NCBI GenBank assembly: GCA_964351625.1
Contig: CAYGOV010000002.1
Span: forward strand, 306,339-370,338
Origin: Marinoscillum sp964351625
GTDB taxonomy: Bacteria; Bacteroidota; Bacteroidia; Cytophagales; Cyclobacteriaceae
Length of the DNA stretch: 64,000 bases
Direction: 5' to 3'
In this document: positions 8,478 to 17,179 of the stretch, piece after piece
Layout of the letters: every line of letters starts with the position of its first letter
Numbering within the stretch: position 1 is the first letter of the stretch
Made by a program: the position numbers and the translations under genes
Notes under the pieces: model-generated
The model's database searches: none
What the model was told of the DNA's origin: nothing
What the model saw: the letters and a program-made list of their open reading frames with translations, nothing else

Positions 8478-9059
8478 TTAAAAATTGCCATGAAAGGCTA
8501 TTTCGTCAAGACTTTTTCTGCTTCGTGGAGCTAGTTCTCGAGCGCGCAAACCCTCATCAAGTTGATCTGCATCACCATAGTATCCAGACGCGATTACACT
8601 GATAGGTTTATATTCTTCTGAGAGGTTGAATTGTTCTGTGATTACTAAGGCGTCAAACCCTCCCATTTGATGTAAACCAATGCCCATACTGGTAGCTTGA
8701 ATACTTAGGTTACCCACTGCCAGACCTAGATCGTGAGCGGCAGCCCCGTTATTTCGTCCATTTCTATCAAGGGTCGTCTTGATTACTGTTGCAATAAGGA
8801 CAGGTGCTTTGCTAGCCCAAGTCACATTACCTGGCATTAGGCTACTTGCTATTTTATCAAAGGCTTCTTCACCTTTGAAGGCATAGATAAATCTCCAAGG
8901 TTGTTCGTTCATGCTGGATGCTGCCCATCGGGCTGCCTCCATTAGGATATTTATATCGTCTTGAGTGACCTCCTGGTCAGAAAATGCTCTTGGACTCCAT
9001 CTGTTCTTTATTGCTGGTAATATTTCCAATTTGGTATCGGCTGTTTTGTTTGTATTCAT
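8478..9059 (-). CDS. Nitroreductase family protein (FMN-dependent)
   Basis: A 193-residue single-domain nitroreductase. The family N-terminus NRWSPRAFSDQEVT (an RxSxRxF phosphate-binding motif) is followed by AARWAASSMNEQPWRFI and, near the C-terminus, GYYGDADQL. It likely reduces nitro compounds or quinones with NAD(P)H. It is the first gene of an operon with pirin, a pairing common in bacteria where it tends to be controlled by a redox- or quinone-sensing repressor. Such a repressor gene is not adjacent here. Its ATG is 23 bases from a 35-base palindrome that is a likely operator. Confidence 0.88.
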   Translation of the reverse strand: MNTNKTADTKLEILPAIKNRWSPRAFSDQEVTQDDINILMEAARWAASSMNEQPWRFIYAFKGEEAFDKIASSLMPGNVTWASKAPVLIATVIKTTLDRNGRNNGAAAHDLGLAVGNLSIQATSMGIGLHQMGGFDALVITEQFNLSEEYKPISVIASGYYGDADQLDEGLRARELAPRSRKSLDEIAFHGNF

Positions 9060-9081
9060 GACTTTATTTTCAATTTATCCA

Positions 9082-9116
9082 TTACACGTAATTACATTAA
9101 ATGTAGTTACATGTAA
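9082..9116. promoter_or_regulatory. 35-base palindrome, probable operator of the nitroreductase-pirin operon
   Basis: The sequence is a near-perfect inverted repeat centred on 9099. The outer parts are TTACACGTAA (9082-9091) and TTACATGTAA (9107-9116); the inner part is TACATTAAATGTA (9093-9105). Only two of the 17 paired positions differ from perfect symmetry. It sits 23-57 bases upstream of the nitroreductase start, where a repressor dimer or tetramer would cover the promoter. No U-tract follows on either strand, which argues against a terminator. The regulator is not identified. Confidence 0.6.
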
Positions 9117-9170
9117 AATGAATAGTTAATTTGAGGCCTTAAATTTTTCTAGGAAATTGATTTTTAGGGT

Positions 9171-11216
9171 TTAATTGCTTCTCAATTTATAGCGTAGCAT
9201 CAATCTTATTTCAGATTTTCGGTTGCCGTCAATGGCTGTTTGCCCCGAACTGATTTGATCTATATTAGGATAATAGAAGCGAGCATAGCGCACCCAAAAG
9301 GTGAACGACTTTGAGGCCGTGTACTGGAGGAGGACATAAGATCTGGTGCCTGTCCCAGAATACGCTGGCAAGCTAAAGGCATACAGAACATTGCGCTCAT
9401 AGAGATACTGTCGATTGTTGAAGTCTTCCGTTTCAAATACTGCATAGCGTGTGGAGAGCTTCATTTTCCAGAACTCAAGATTGACATCTTGTACTACAGC
9501 TATGCCAGTTGTTTTAACCTGCTCCTGTTGGAAGTTGGAGCCTTGTACTCGCGTTTTGAAACTAAAGGTGCGCCCAACAGCATAGTCTACATTAAAGATG
9601 TAATTACGCTTCATTGTACTGGTCAGCTCACTGAGATTGCCATTCTCTGAATCTACCGAGAGTTCCTTGTTTTCCTGACGAAACTGGGTATACATAGAAA
9701 TGGATCGACTTGGTTTATAAGTGAATCTCCCGAGGTACTCAAATCCCTCTGAGGGTGCATTGACACGAAATTTCAACCAAGGAGATGAGAATTTATCAAA
9801 GTAGGCGGCAAACTGATATCGTCTACTTGGGTGATACATCACTCCCCAGTAGACGCCTTTTTCATTGATGATACGTGAGCCTTCACTAAAAGCATTGCCA
9901 TAGAAGGAATGGAAATCTCTTGCATAGTTTCTCATGGACCAGCTGAAATCTAGCTTTGGCGTTAGAGAAACCATCAGTCCACCAACGCCACCCAACCCAC
10001 CAGAAGATGATCTAGCTATTTCTCCAAATAGGATAAAATTTTGCCAATTGTAATTGCCGTAGAGGCTCCCAATAAAATTCTGATCGCCTTTGAATTCGTA
10101 TTGATTGTAATTGTTTGGCTTGTTTTGAATTGGTTTTGAAAAATCAGAAGCGAGTGACGTGACACCCAGATTGAGACTATTGATATTATAGTCTAAAATG
10201 ACACCCATATTGGTTTCACGAATATTGTCTTTGGTACTCAACTCACGTGCTGTTCGATGCAAACCAGTGGCTTGTATGCTGTTTACAAATTCATCAAAAT
10301 CAGAATATGTGCTATCAACAGCCAATACATTGGCGTCTTGTAAAAGGGAAGAACCAAAAATAGTCGCATCAATTGACCCAAAGTTGACGGTAGCAGCAGC
10401 ACCTCTGAAAAAGCCAGCTTCCAATACCGACGCATAAGGTCTGACTCCCAATGAATTTCTTTTAATTGAATTAACTGTTTCTGCTCCTTTTCCAGCACCA
10501 AATCCTGACCCAAATACCAAACCTTGACCAAATTGCATTTGATAATCCCCAAGGGCCAGTGTCTTTAAATGTCCTTTTTCCTGTAGTACAAAGTGGAAGG
10601 AGTTGAAGTCAAAACCATACTGTTTTTGATTGAAGTCAAATGCCTCTCCGGCATCTTTTTCGAAAGTAAATCCCAAACTAAAATCTCGCGAATGGCTCAC
10701 TCTAAATCTACCGTAAAGCGTGTTTTCATCCCCAATAAACCCGCCAGTAGTGTCACGGTAACCGGCCTCTTCCTCTAAATCTCGTGAAAGGCGCAGTAGC
10801 AGATAGTTGTTTTCTTCATTGAGAATGCGCTCGATTAGTGGCCTACTATCTTGACTTTCAGAAACTGTCACGAATGGCCGAAGATCACGAATAGTTGTCA
10901 GGTCAAATTCAGGAATAGCCTGTAATTCCAATATGGAAAGGAAATTCCCATAGGTTTCTCTGTATTTGAAAAAGGCACTGAGCTGAGAAGGACTTAGTAA
11001 GTAAAGGCTGGAAAGCTCTAGTCGATTTGCCTTGTTGAGATTGAGCGGAGAGGTGTAGTTCAATAGCAAAGATTCATAGAGATCCTCATATCCTATATCA
11101 TCATCTTGAACTTGAAAAAGCCTTTCGGCAAAAGCTTCAAGGTCAATTTCTTCTCGCTCTTGCGAGAAAGCAACTAAAGAGTAAAAACAGCATATGACTA
11201 ATGCAATTTTTCTCAT
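9171..11216 (-). CDS. Secreted protein with ComEA-like HhH segment and a long beta-rich (barrel-like) domain
   Basis: A 681-residue protein with a signal peptide (MRKIALVICCFYSLVAFSQ). Residues about 55-115 follow the two-repeat ComEA helix-hairpin-helix pattern (LNLNKANRLELSSLYLLS, then KYRETYGNFLSILEL and IRDLRPFVTV). The glycine hairpins that grip DNA (PGIG type) are replaced by LYLLSP and IPEFD, so DNA binding is doubtful. The rest, about 500 residues, consists of alternating aromatic-rich beta strands like an outer-membrane barrel, ending in IRLMLRYKLRS. The start overlaps the stop of the PorV/PorQ-like gene by four bases (ATGA), so they are translationally coupled. Proteins of this layout occur in Bacteroidota without a firm function. 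Confidence 0.7.
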   Translation of the reverse strand: MRKIALVICCFYSLVAFSQEREEIDLEAFAERLFQVQDDDIGYEDLYESLLLNYTSPLNLNKANRLELSSLYLLSPSQLSAFFKYRETYGNFLSILELQAIPEFDLTTIRDLRPFVTVSESQDSRPLIERILNEENNYLLLRLSRDLEEEAGYRDTTGGFIGDENTLYGRFRVSHSRDFSLGFTFEKDAGEAFDFNQKQYGFDFNSFHFVLQEKGHLKTLALGDYQMQFGQGLVFGSGFGAGKGAETVNSIKRNSLGVRPYASVLEAGFFRGAAATVNFGSIDATIFGSSLLQDANVLAVDSTYSDFDEFVNSIQATGLHRTARELSTKDNIRETNMGVILDYNINSLNLGVTSLASDFSKPIQNKPNNYNQYEFKGDQNFIGSLYGNYNWQNFILFGEIARSSSGGLGGVGGLMVSLTPKLDFSWSMRNYARDFHSFYGNAFSEGSRIINEKGVYWGVMYHPSRRYQFAAYFDKFSSPWLKFRVNAPSEGFEYLGRFTYKPSRSISMYTQFRQENKELSVDSENGNLSELTSTMKRNYIFNVDYAVGRTFSFKTRVQGSNFQQEQVKTTGIAVVQDVNLEFWKMKLSTRYAVFETEDFNNRQYLYERNVLYAFSLPAYSGTGTRSYVLLQYTASKSFTFWVRYARFYYPNIDQISSGQTAIDGNRKSEIRLMLRYKLRSN

Positions 11217-12022
11217 TGCTTTTTCAGAATGCGGTAGCTTAGAGAAATTTCATGGACCATCCCAAGGGACTCATTGGTGAATGCATAGTCTATTACAAAA
11301 CTTTTGATCAGGAATCCCAAACCATAAGTTCCGTTCACAGAGGATTGATTTACTTGATTGCTCTGAACATGCAGGCCTGTTCGAATGAATAGGCTAGGGA
11401 GAATTGCATATTCCAAGCCCGCTTTGAAAATCTCAGGAGTATCTATTTGTTTTTCTAGCTCAACATTGAGCATGATTACATCCAAAGGCCGAAAGGAAAG
11501 CCCTGCTTTCATAGTTGTGGGATGCATTTGGCCATGTTTGAAATTGAAAATATGTGCACCAAGTACTAGCTGATCACTAATGGTGGCTGTTCCTCCAAGT
11601 TCTAATACAGCAGCACGTCTAGTACTTAGTCCTTCTACATAAGTCTGGATGATGTTGAAACCAGCTCCTAAACTTACCATTTGTATACGATTGGCCAGAA
11701 CTAGACCAAATACCTGCTGACTGAAAATGTCATCTCCGAATTTGTAAAATTTCGCACCAACGTTGAAGAGCCGATGATGGTAGACTGCTCCCCCACCTCC
11801 CACATGAAATCCTTCGATGTTATACCTGTTTCGATAGGTCACCATGACTGTGGATTCTTCCAAATCACCAAGTGCTCCCGGGTTATTGAATATTGCCCAG
11901 CCATCATCTAATGTTACCGAAGTGCCGGAAAGTGCCGTATGCCTTCCACCCATGGTAAAACGTCCATCTTGTGCTGAAAGCACCAAGGGCGCGGCAAGAA
12001 TAAGTAGTAGTATTAAACGCAC
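11213..12022 (-). CDS. PorV/PorQ-like outer-membrane beta-barrel protein
   Basis: A 269-residue protein with a signal peptide (MRLILLLILAAPLVLSAQ). After it comes FTMGGRHTALSGTSVTLDDG followed by WAIFNNPGALG. A glycine-rich start followed by an NPA/NPG motif is typical of PorV, PorQ and related FadL-like barrels of Bacteroidota. It is shorter than PorV, which I recall at about 380 residues, so it is better treated as a relative than as the type IX shuttle protein itself. The start codon is GTG; the overlapping ATG is out of frame and stops after three codons. It is the first gene of a two-gene unit with the HhH/barrel gene. Confidence 0.65.
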   Translation of the reverse strand: MRLILLLILAAPLVLSAQDGRFTMGGRHTALSGTSVTLDDGWAIFNNPGALGDLEESTVMVTYRNRYNIEGFHVGGGGAVYHHRLFNVGAKFYKFGDDIFSQQVFGLVLANRIQMVSLGAGFNIIQTYVEGLSTRRAAVLELGGTATISDQLVLGAHIFNFKHGQMHPTTMKAGLSFRPLDVIMLNVELEKQIDTPEIFKAGLEYAILPSLFIRTGLHVQSNQVNQSSVNGTYGLGFLIKSFVIDYAFTNESLGMVHEISLSYRILKKQ

Positions 12023-12078
12023 ATTGTAAAGTAGGACATTCCGTTTATTAATTCAATGATCGTATATTAAACCACATT

Positions 12079-12696
12079 ATGAAAATGAAAGAATTGGTTG
12101 TTGGGATACTTCTATGCCTAGCACTACAAGTAAAGGCTCAGGATACTATACGCTATAAAGATGGAGCCATTAAGGCTATTGGTGCTGAAAACGAGATGGG
12201 TAAAAATGGTGTCTGGAAGCATTTTTACAAAGAAGGTGAGTTGAGTGCTACGTTTGTTTACTCAGACAATCTCCTTGATGGTGAGCAATTTTACTATTGG
12301 CCAAATGGCAAGCTGTCAGCACAAGAGAATTGGGAAGAAGGTTCAATTCAAGACTCAGCTTTTTATTTTCATGAAAACGGAGTTATTCACCGCAAAGGCA
12401 TCTATGATGATTCGCTCTATGAAGGTTTGTGGCTTTTTTACGACGAATCTGGTAACCTAAAGCAGGAGGGGAGCTATGTTGAAGGTTTACCAAGTGGTCT
12501 TTGGTTGACTTATTTTCCTTCAGGTCAAGTCAAGGAAGAAGGCTTTTATAAGGATGGTTTGAAAGAAGGTAACTGGCGTTTTTTCAATGAATCTGGGCAA
12601 TTGACTTTTGAGGGCAGTTTTGTCTCAGACCAGCAAAATGGTCAATGGTGGCGTTTTACGAAGAAGGTAAAAAAGAAAAAATGGAGAAAGTTTTGA
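12079..12696 (+). CDS. Secreted MORN-repeat (YwqK-like) protein with probable C-terminal frameshift
   Basis: The 205-residue protein has a signal peptide (MKMKELVVGILLCLALQVKAQ) and about seven MORN-2-type repeats of the pattern G-x-W-x-x-Y/F-x-x-x-G-x-x-x-x-E-G. Databases name such proteins YwqK-family antitoxins, but there is no toxin partner and the protein is exported. In the last repeat the reading leaves the pattern after WWRF. Adding one T to the TTTT run at 12654-12657 restores FYEEGKKEKMEKVLTKAPSG and a stop at 12717-12719. So the annotated end (stop 12694-12696) is probably the result of a one-base deletion or a homopolymer error. The gene abuts the converging Omp85 gene with no spacer. 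Confidence 0.8.
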   Translation: MKMKELVVGILLCLALQVKAQDTIRYKDGAIKAIGAENEMGKNGVWKHFYKEGELSATFVYSDNLLDGEQFYYWPNGKLSAQENWEEGSIQDSAFYFHENGVIHRKGIYDDSLYEGLWLFYDESGNLKQEGSYVEGLPSGLWLTYFPSGQVKEEGFYKDGLKEGNWRFFNESGQLTFEGSFVSDQQNGQWWRFTKKVKKKKWRKF

Positions 12697-14160
12697 CTAA
12701 AGCTCCGTCTGGAAATTGATAAAGAAATTGAGTTCGCCTTGGGCATTGTAGGTATACTCAAACCTGAAAGTGAGGTCATATAGCGTGACTACATCCAAAC
12801 CTAAGCCCACACCATAAAGCAATTTATTAGTGAGCAACTGGCCTTGAGGATAGTTCGGGTAATTATTGACCCAACCCGCATCAGCGATTATTTTCCCATA
12901 GAAAGCAAAGGGTATTTTTTTGAACTTAGTCAGTGGCATAGCACCACCTAGGTTTGCCGCTGTTTTCCAAAATCTATACTTCAATGAGTTCTTGGTTAGA
13001 AAATTTTGAGGTCCTTCTATTACATCTAGCTCATACCCACGTACAAAGTAATTTTCCAAGCCAAACTGTGTATAGTTGAAGTAGGGGACATTTTCTGTGG
13101 TTGTCAGTTGACCACCAAAACTTATGCTTGCGAATAGATTTTTGCCGAGATCAAAAAACTGGAAGTAATTTGCAGTTAGTCGCCAAAGATCCAAATCATT
13201 GAAAACCCCAAGGCCCATCTTCTCAAGAATACCCAATGTTAAATATCCAGTGAGTGGATAGTTTTTGTTGTTTCGAAGGTCTCGTATATAAGTGTAAGAC
13301 AAACCTAATGCTTGCTGGGAAGTAGCGCCGTTTCCGAAATAATTGGGGTTAAAAATGGCTATGGAATCCGATATGGACATGCTGAAACCTTGCAGCAAAA
13401 CATGGTGATAATCATAGAATGAAGGCCTATGTGTGTACATCACATATCCAGTACTGGTTTTTCTATTCACTATTTCTCCTGCTGTAGAGTCAGTAAAAAT
13501 GGTCAAATGATCCACAGTTTTGTAAGACATACGTTTATTGTTAAGATGTCCTGCGCCAAACATCAATCCATGCTTCTGACTTTTGTCTATATAGGGGATA
13601 GTGTACTGAAAAATAAATCGCTGCTCAAAGCCTGTAAGCCCTATGAATTTAAGTTTTTCTTTCCGTCCACGGAAATTGTAGACATCTAGTTTGATGCCGT
13701 ATTTCACTCGACTTATATCATGGTCACGGTTGTACCACCAGTCGTTGAAATTTCTATCTGCCAAACGAAAAACCGGAGTAGGATAGACATACCAGCGCTC
13801 CTCTACCTTCACCAGGATATCAATTGATGCTGAATCAAGGTATAGAGGCTCTACAGTAACTGTAGAAAAGAGATTGGTATTGTAGACGTTATTTCTTGAC
13901 CATTCTATTTTACCCAGTAGCTCTACTTTGGCCACTTCATCACCTTCTTTTAAATTAAGTTCTCTGGTGATGATGTAATCTTTAGTCTTTTCATTGCCTA
14001 GAATGTAGATTTTGTGAATGGTGTAAGTACCAATACTATCCAAAGGCTGAGCTATTGGTGATTCACTTTGAGCCATCGACTCAATGCTATTGATAAATAG
14101 CCCAAATGCGAGAGATAGAAGGAAAATTAACTTTGAAATCTTCAAGATAAAGTGGTTCAC
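12697..14160 (-). CDS. Omp85/BamA-family outer-membrane protein with one POTRA domain
   Basis: A 487-residue protein with a signal peptide ending in SIESMAQ. A single POTRA domain (about 45-120) carries the pattern IHKIYILGNEKTKDYIITRE plus the LKEGD and VEERWYVYP segments. The rest forms a beta-barrel with the Omp85 motif VRGY (in ENYFVRGYELDVIEGP) and a C-terminal strand ending in Phe-rich residues (NFFINFQTEL). BamA itself is longer, with about five POTRA domains, so this is a TamA-like or TPS-like member. It may insert or export a specific substrate. The start codon is GTG; there is no nearer ATG before the signal peptide. It is monocistronic and converges on the MORN gene. Confidence 0.8.
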   Translation of the reverse strand: MNHFILKISKLIFLLSLAFGLFINSIESMAQSESPIAQPLDSIGTYTIHKIYILGNEKTKDYIITRELNLKEGDEVAKVELLGKIEWSRNNVYNTNLFSTVTVEPLYLDSASIDILVKVEERWYVYPTPVFRLADRNFNDWWYNRDHDISRVKYGIKLDVYNFRGRKEKLKFIGLTGFEQRFIFQYTIPYIDKSQKHGLMFGAGHLNNKRMSYKTVDHLTIFTDSTAGEIVNRKTSTGYVMYTHRPSFYDYHHVLLQGFSMSISDSIAIFNPNYFGNGATSQQALGLSYTYIRDLRNNKNYPLTGYLTLGILEKMGLGVFNDLDLWRLTANYFQFFDLGKNLFASISFGGQLTTTENVPYFNYTQFGLENYFVRGYELDVIEGPQNFLTKNSLKYRFWKTAANLGGAMPLTKFKKIPFAFYGKIIADAGWVNNYPNYPQGQLLTNKLLYGVGLGLDVVTLYDLTFRFEYTYNAQGELNFFINFQTEL

Positions 14161-14249
14161 TAATTAATCTTTAGCCAGGCAAATTTTGGCAAGCTGCAAA
14201 CTGAGCGAATATAATTGTTTGCGCCAAATATGGTGCGTACTTTTGATGA

Positions 14250-14471
14250 GTGAAAAACGTACTTAGGAAGCTTTTTATTCTACCTGTCTTGTTTTATCAA
14301 TACAGCATCTCTCCACTTTTCCCGAGTACATGCCGGTACACACCTACTTGTTCGCACTATGCCAAGGAGGCAATCATGAAACATGGCGTTATAAAAGGAA
14401 TCATTTTAGCTGCTAAGCGAATTGGAAAATGTCATCCTTGGGGAGGTAGTGGTTATGACCCAGTGCCATGA
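14250..14471 (+). CDS. yidD: Membrane protein insertion efficiency factor YidD
   Basis: A 73-residue protein with the complete YidD signature: FYQYSISPLFPSTCRYTPTC, then SHYAKEAI and KCHPWGGSGYDPVP. An amphipathic N-terminal helix anchors it to the inner membrane, where the family helps YidC and Sec insert proteins. The start is GTG at 14250; the overlapping ATG at 14246 is in another frame and stops within seven codons. In many genomes yidD lies by rnpA and yidC; here it stands alone between the Omp85 and peroxiredoxin genes, as often in Bacteroidota. Confidence 0.93.
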   Translation: MKNVLRKLFILPVLFYQYSISPLFPSTCRYTPTCSHYAKEAIMKHGVIKGIILAAKRIGKCHPWGGSGYDPVP

Positions 14472-14582
14472 TTTTTCTAATAAAAAGATTTTTGATTTTT
14501 AGTTTCTTCCCAAATCTTAATTTTCAGGAACTATCATCATTCCGCTTCGTTTCACTAGTAGAACTTTTAAAAACAAAATAAT

Positions 14583-15218
14583 ATGTCACTAAGAATAGGA
14601 GATGATGCTCCAAACTTTCAAGTAGAAACTACACAAGGTAAAATTGATTTTCATGATTGGTTAGGCGACCATTGGGGTCTTTTGTACTCGCATCCAGCTG
14701 ATTATACACCTGTTTGTACTACAGAATTAGGGGCTACTGCTCGTCTTAAAGATGATTTCGCAAAAAGGAACACCAAAGTGCTAGCCGTAAGTGTAGATGG
14801 CTTGGAGTCTCACCAGGGTTGGATCAAGGACATCAATGAAACACAAAATGTTCAGCTTGATTTCCCAATTATTGCAGATCCGGATCGTGTAGTTGCTACT
14901 GCTTATGATATGATTCATCCAAATGCATCAGCTACACTTACAGTTCGTTCTGTGTTCTTCATTGGACCAGATAAGAAAATAAAAGCTGTTATTACATATC
15001 CTGCGAGCACAGGAAGGAATTTTCAGGAGATATTAAGAGTAATTGATTCTCTCCAGCTTACGGCTAACTACAGTGTAGCTACACCAGCTGACTGGAAACA
15101 AGGAGATGATGTGGTAGTTTCCCCGGCTATTAAGACTGAGGATATACCAGCTAAGTTTCCTAAAGGGCACAAAGTAATTAAGCCATATTTGAGAACTACA
15201 CCTCAGCCAAATTTGTAA
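14583..15218 (+). CDS. Peroxiredoxin, 1-Cys / Prx6 type
   Basis: A 211-residue thiol peroxidase that reduces hydrogen peroxide and organic peroxides. The peroxidatic site is in HPADYTPVCTTELG (Cys near residue 45), with the Prx6-type Thr-Thr-Glu after the Cys. The conserved Arg is in TVRSVFFIGPDKKI, and the long C-terminal extension (PADWKQGDDVVVSPAI, then FPKG) is typical of Prx6. The length matches the family. It is transcribed alone: about 110 bases of spacer precede it and a terminator follows. Confidence 0.93.
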   Translation: MSLRIGDDAPNFQVETTQGKIDFHDWLGDHWGLLYSHPADYTPVCTTELGATARLKDDFAKRNTKVLAVSVDGLESHQGWIKDINETQNVQLDFPIIADPDRVVATAYDMIHPNASATLTVRSVFFIGPDKKIKAVITYPASTGRNFQEILRVIDSLQLTANYSVATPADWKQGDDVVVSPAIKTEDIPAKFPKGHKVIKPYLRTTPQPNL

Positions 15219-15243
15219 TACGAGGCGATAAAGCTTAAAACAG

Positions 15244-15276
15244 AAAAGGGTATCTGACTATCAGGTACCCTTTTTT
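15244..15276 (+). terminator. Rho-independent terminator after the peroxiredoxin gene
   Basis: Arms AAAAGGGTATCTGA (15244-15257) and TCAGGTACCCTTTT (15261-15274) pair with one mismatch around a three-base loop. A run of six T follows the last C. It starts 26 bases after the peroxiredoxin stop. Confidence 0.8.
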
Positions 15277-15328
15277 CGTTTATTGAATGCCTCGAATTAA
15301 CAAGACTATAGAGTAGAAAATTGATTAA

Positions 15329-17179
15329 TTAAGAAAGCTCATTTAGCTCGGCTAATTCTTCTTGAAATCCTCCTGATAGGATAGGAAAGCGACACCACGT
15401 GCGCGGATCGACATTAAAATCATCCATGTGAAAGCTTGGCGCAATTCGTTCACGTTTCCATTGATTGATTGACCACATTCTGAAAAACTTGGTGATCCAT
15501 TCTTTTAGCAGTGCTTCGTCAGAGTAGTTTCTTTTCAGTTTTTCAAATACTTCGATTGGAGATTTGCGTTCGCGAATTGCTTCTTCTTCTATCCTAACTA
15601 GAACGGAATAAGGCATCAAATCCTTCTCATCCGTTTGATTTCGCTCCAGTGGTCTAAGTTCAGCAGTTGGTTGCAGTGCATTTACTTTTGCTAAGCCAAT
15701 GTAGCCAAGTTCTTTCTCCGCAAAGACCAGCCAGTCCAAGATGAAGTGTTTGTCCACAGCTGCAATAGGAGAGATGCTTCCACTGGTGTCTCCATCCATG
15801 GTAGCATAACCTACATCCCCTTCACTACGGTTGGAGGTGGAAAGTAATAAACATTTTCTAATGTTGGCCAGCATCCAAATGATCGGAGATCGAGCTCTTG
15901 CTTGGATGTTTTGCATAGCAAGGTCATCTGTCTCCCAGTTGAGCGACCGGCCTAATACACGCTCAATAGACGAGGAGTAGGATCTAACTTCTTCATCAAT
16001 ATTCCAATGATAGAAATTTGCCCCAATACTTTTCGCAAGGGTTTTTGCTGAGTCTAATGTTGATTCAGAAGAATTGACTGTTCCTTGATAGGCGGTGTAG
16101 AAAAGCTGTTGGACTATATCTTCTGGTTTTTGGCTTTCGCCTAAATCAAGACCGAGTTTCTTGGAGAATATTTCCAAACCCAACTCATTAATTCCACGCT
16201 TTACAGATTCAGCAACCATCACCGCAATACTGCTCGAATCTGCTCCACCACTCAGAGACAGCACAAATCCTTTGTTCTTGCTTTTTCTCAAATAGTCAAA
16301 TAGCGCAAGCGTTCCTGCTGCCGCAAATTCCTCAAATCGATTTTTATGATCAGGTAAAATTGAAGTTTCACTTTTTGATGGCTCATCAAAGTCTACCTCA
16401 ATGGAGAGAAGGTTGAAATTGCGAAATGATAGTCTGCTGTTTTTAGCTAACAATTTCCCTTTTTGTGCAATCATGATATCTCCATCATATATCATGCGGC
16501 CAGCCTCATTGCCGAGGAGGTTGGTGTAGACATATACACAATTGAGTAGCTGAGAGCTAGAGGTGACCAGACGCTCACGAAAATCAGCCTTACCAAACGC
16601 AAAGTGACTTGCCGAAGGATTTAGAAAAACTTCTACTTCTTTATTTATCAGGTGACATCCTGGACGGTCAGTACGCCATGCATCTTCGCATATCTCAAAT
16701 CCTACTTTAAAACCCTCTATATCCAACGTGATGTGGCCCAGAGGAACTTTATTTCCTAAAAGATCAATCTCAACCACTTTGCCAGAGGGCCATGGGGTAA
16801 ACCAACGTGGCTCATAATGCACTCCATCATTTGCTAGTTTTTGCTTTGCATAGTAGCCAAGCACTTCGCCATTTTTAATTATGCAAGTGGTGTTGAAGAC
16901 CTCTCCTTCATAGATAAGTGGCAGACCTACCGTAATAGCAATATTTTCTGTGTGTGGAATGATTTCGGCAAGTTTGGACCAAGCTTTTTTTGGAAGCCAT
17001 TGGCTCAGAAACATGTCTTCACAGCCATAACCCGTGACACATAACTCAGGAAGACAGAGAATTTCTATTCTATCCTTTTTGGCTTGGTCTATAGCATTTA
17101 AGATATTTCGCAGGTTGTTTTCCCAATCCATCGGGATTTGGTTCAGACAGGCACCACCTATTTTTAACTTGCGATTCAT
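15329..17179 (-). CDS. nadE: Glutamine-hydrolysing NAD+ synthetase
   Basis: This 616-residue enzyme makes NAD+ from nicotinate adenine dinucleotide using glutamine and ATP. The N-terminal nitrilase-type glutaminase domain (about 5-280) shows the triad segments: Glu in LCLPELCVTGYG, Lys in YYAKQKLANDG and Cys in GFEICEDAWRTD. The C-terminal synthetase domain starts near 290 with the P-loop LSLSGGADSSS. Later segments include STSNRSEGDVGYATMDGD and the SPIAAVDK motif. It is the last gene of the acpP-fabF-rnc-nadE unit; its ATG overlaps the rnc stop by one base (TAATG). Confidence 0.95.
   Translation of the reverse strand: MNRKLKIGGACLNQIPMDWENNLRNILNAIDQAKKDRIEILCLPELCVTGYGCEDMFLSQWLPKKAWSKLAEIIPHTENIAITVGLPLIYEGEVFNTTCIIKNGEVLGYYAKQKLANDGVHYEPRWFTPWPSGKVVEIDLLGNKVPLGHITLDIEGFKVGFEICEDAWRTDRPGCHLINKEVEVFLNPSASHFAFGKADFRERLVTSSSQLLNCVYVYTNLLGNEAGRMIYDGDIMIAQKGKLLAKNSRLSFRNFNLLSIEVDFDEPSKSETSILPDHKNRFEEFAAAGTLALFDYLRKSKNKGFVLSLSGGADSSSIAVMVAESVKRGINELGLEIFSKKLGLDLGESQKPEDIVQQLFYTAYQGTVNSSESTLDSAKTLAKSIGANFYHWNIDEEVRSYSSSIERVLGRSLNWETDDLAMQNIQARARSPIIWMLANIRKCLLLSTSNRSEGDVGYATMDGDTSGSISPIAAVDKHFILDWLVFAEKELGYIGLAKVNALQPTAELRPLERNQTDEKDLMPYSVLVRIEEEAIRERKSPIEVFEKLKRNYSDEALLKEWITKFFRMWSINQWKRERIAPSFHMDDFNVDPRTWCRFPILSGGFQEELAELNELS

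Noticed and set aside
9171..11216. Calling the HhH protein a ComEA-type DNA receptor
   Set aside because: The glycine hairpins needed for DNA contact are replaced in both HhH repeats, and most of the protein is barrel-like.
12079..12696. Reading the MORN protein as part of a toxin-antitoxin system
   Set aside because: The YwqK antitoxin label comes from repeat similarity. This protein has a signal peptide and no toxin neighbour.
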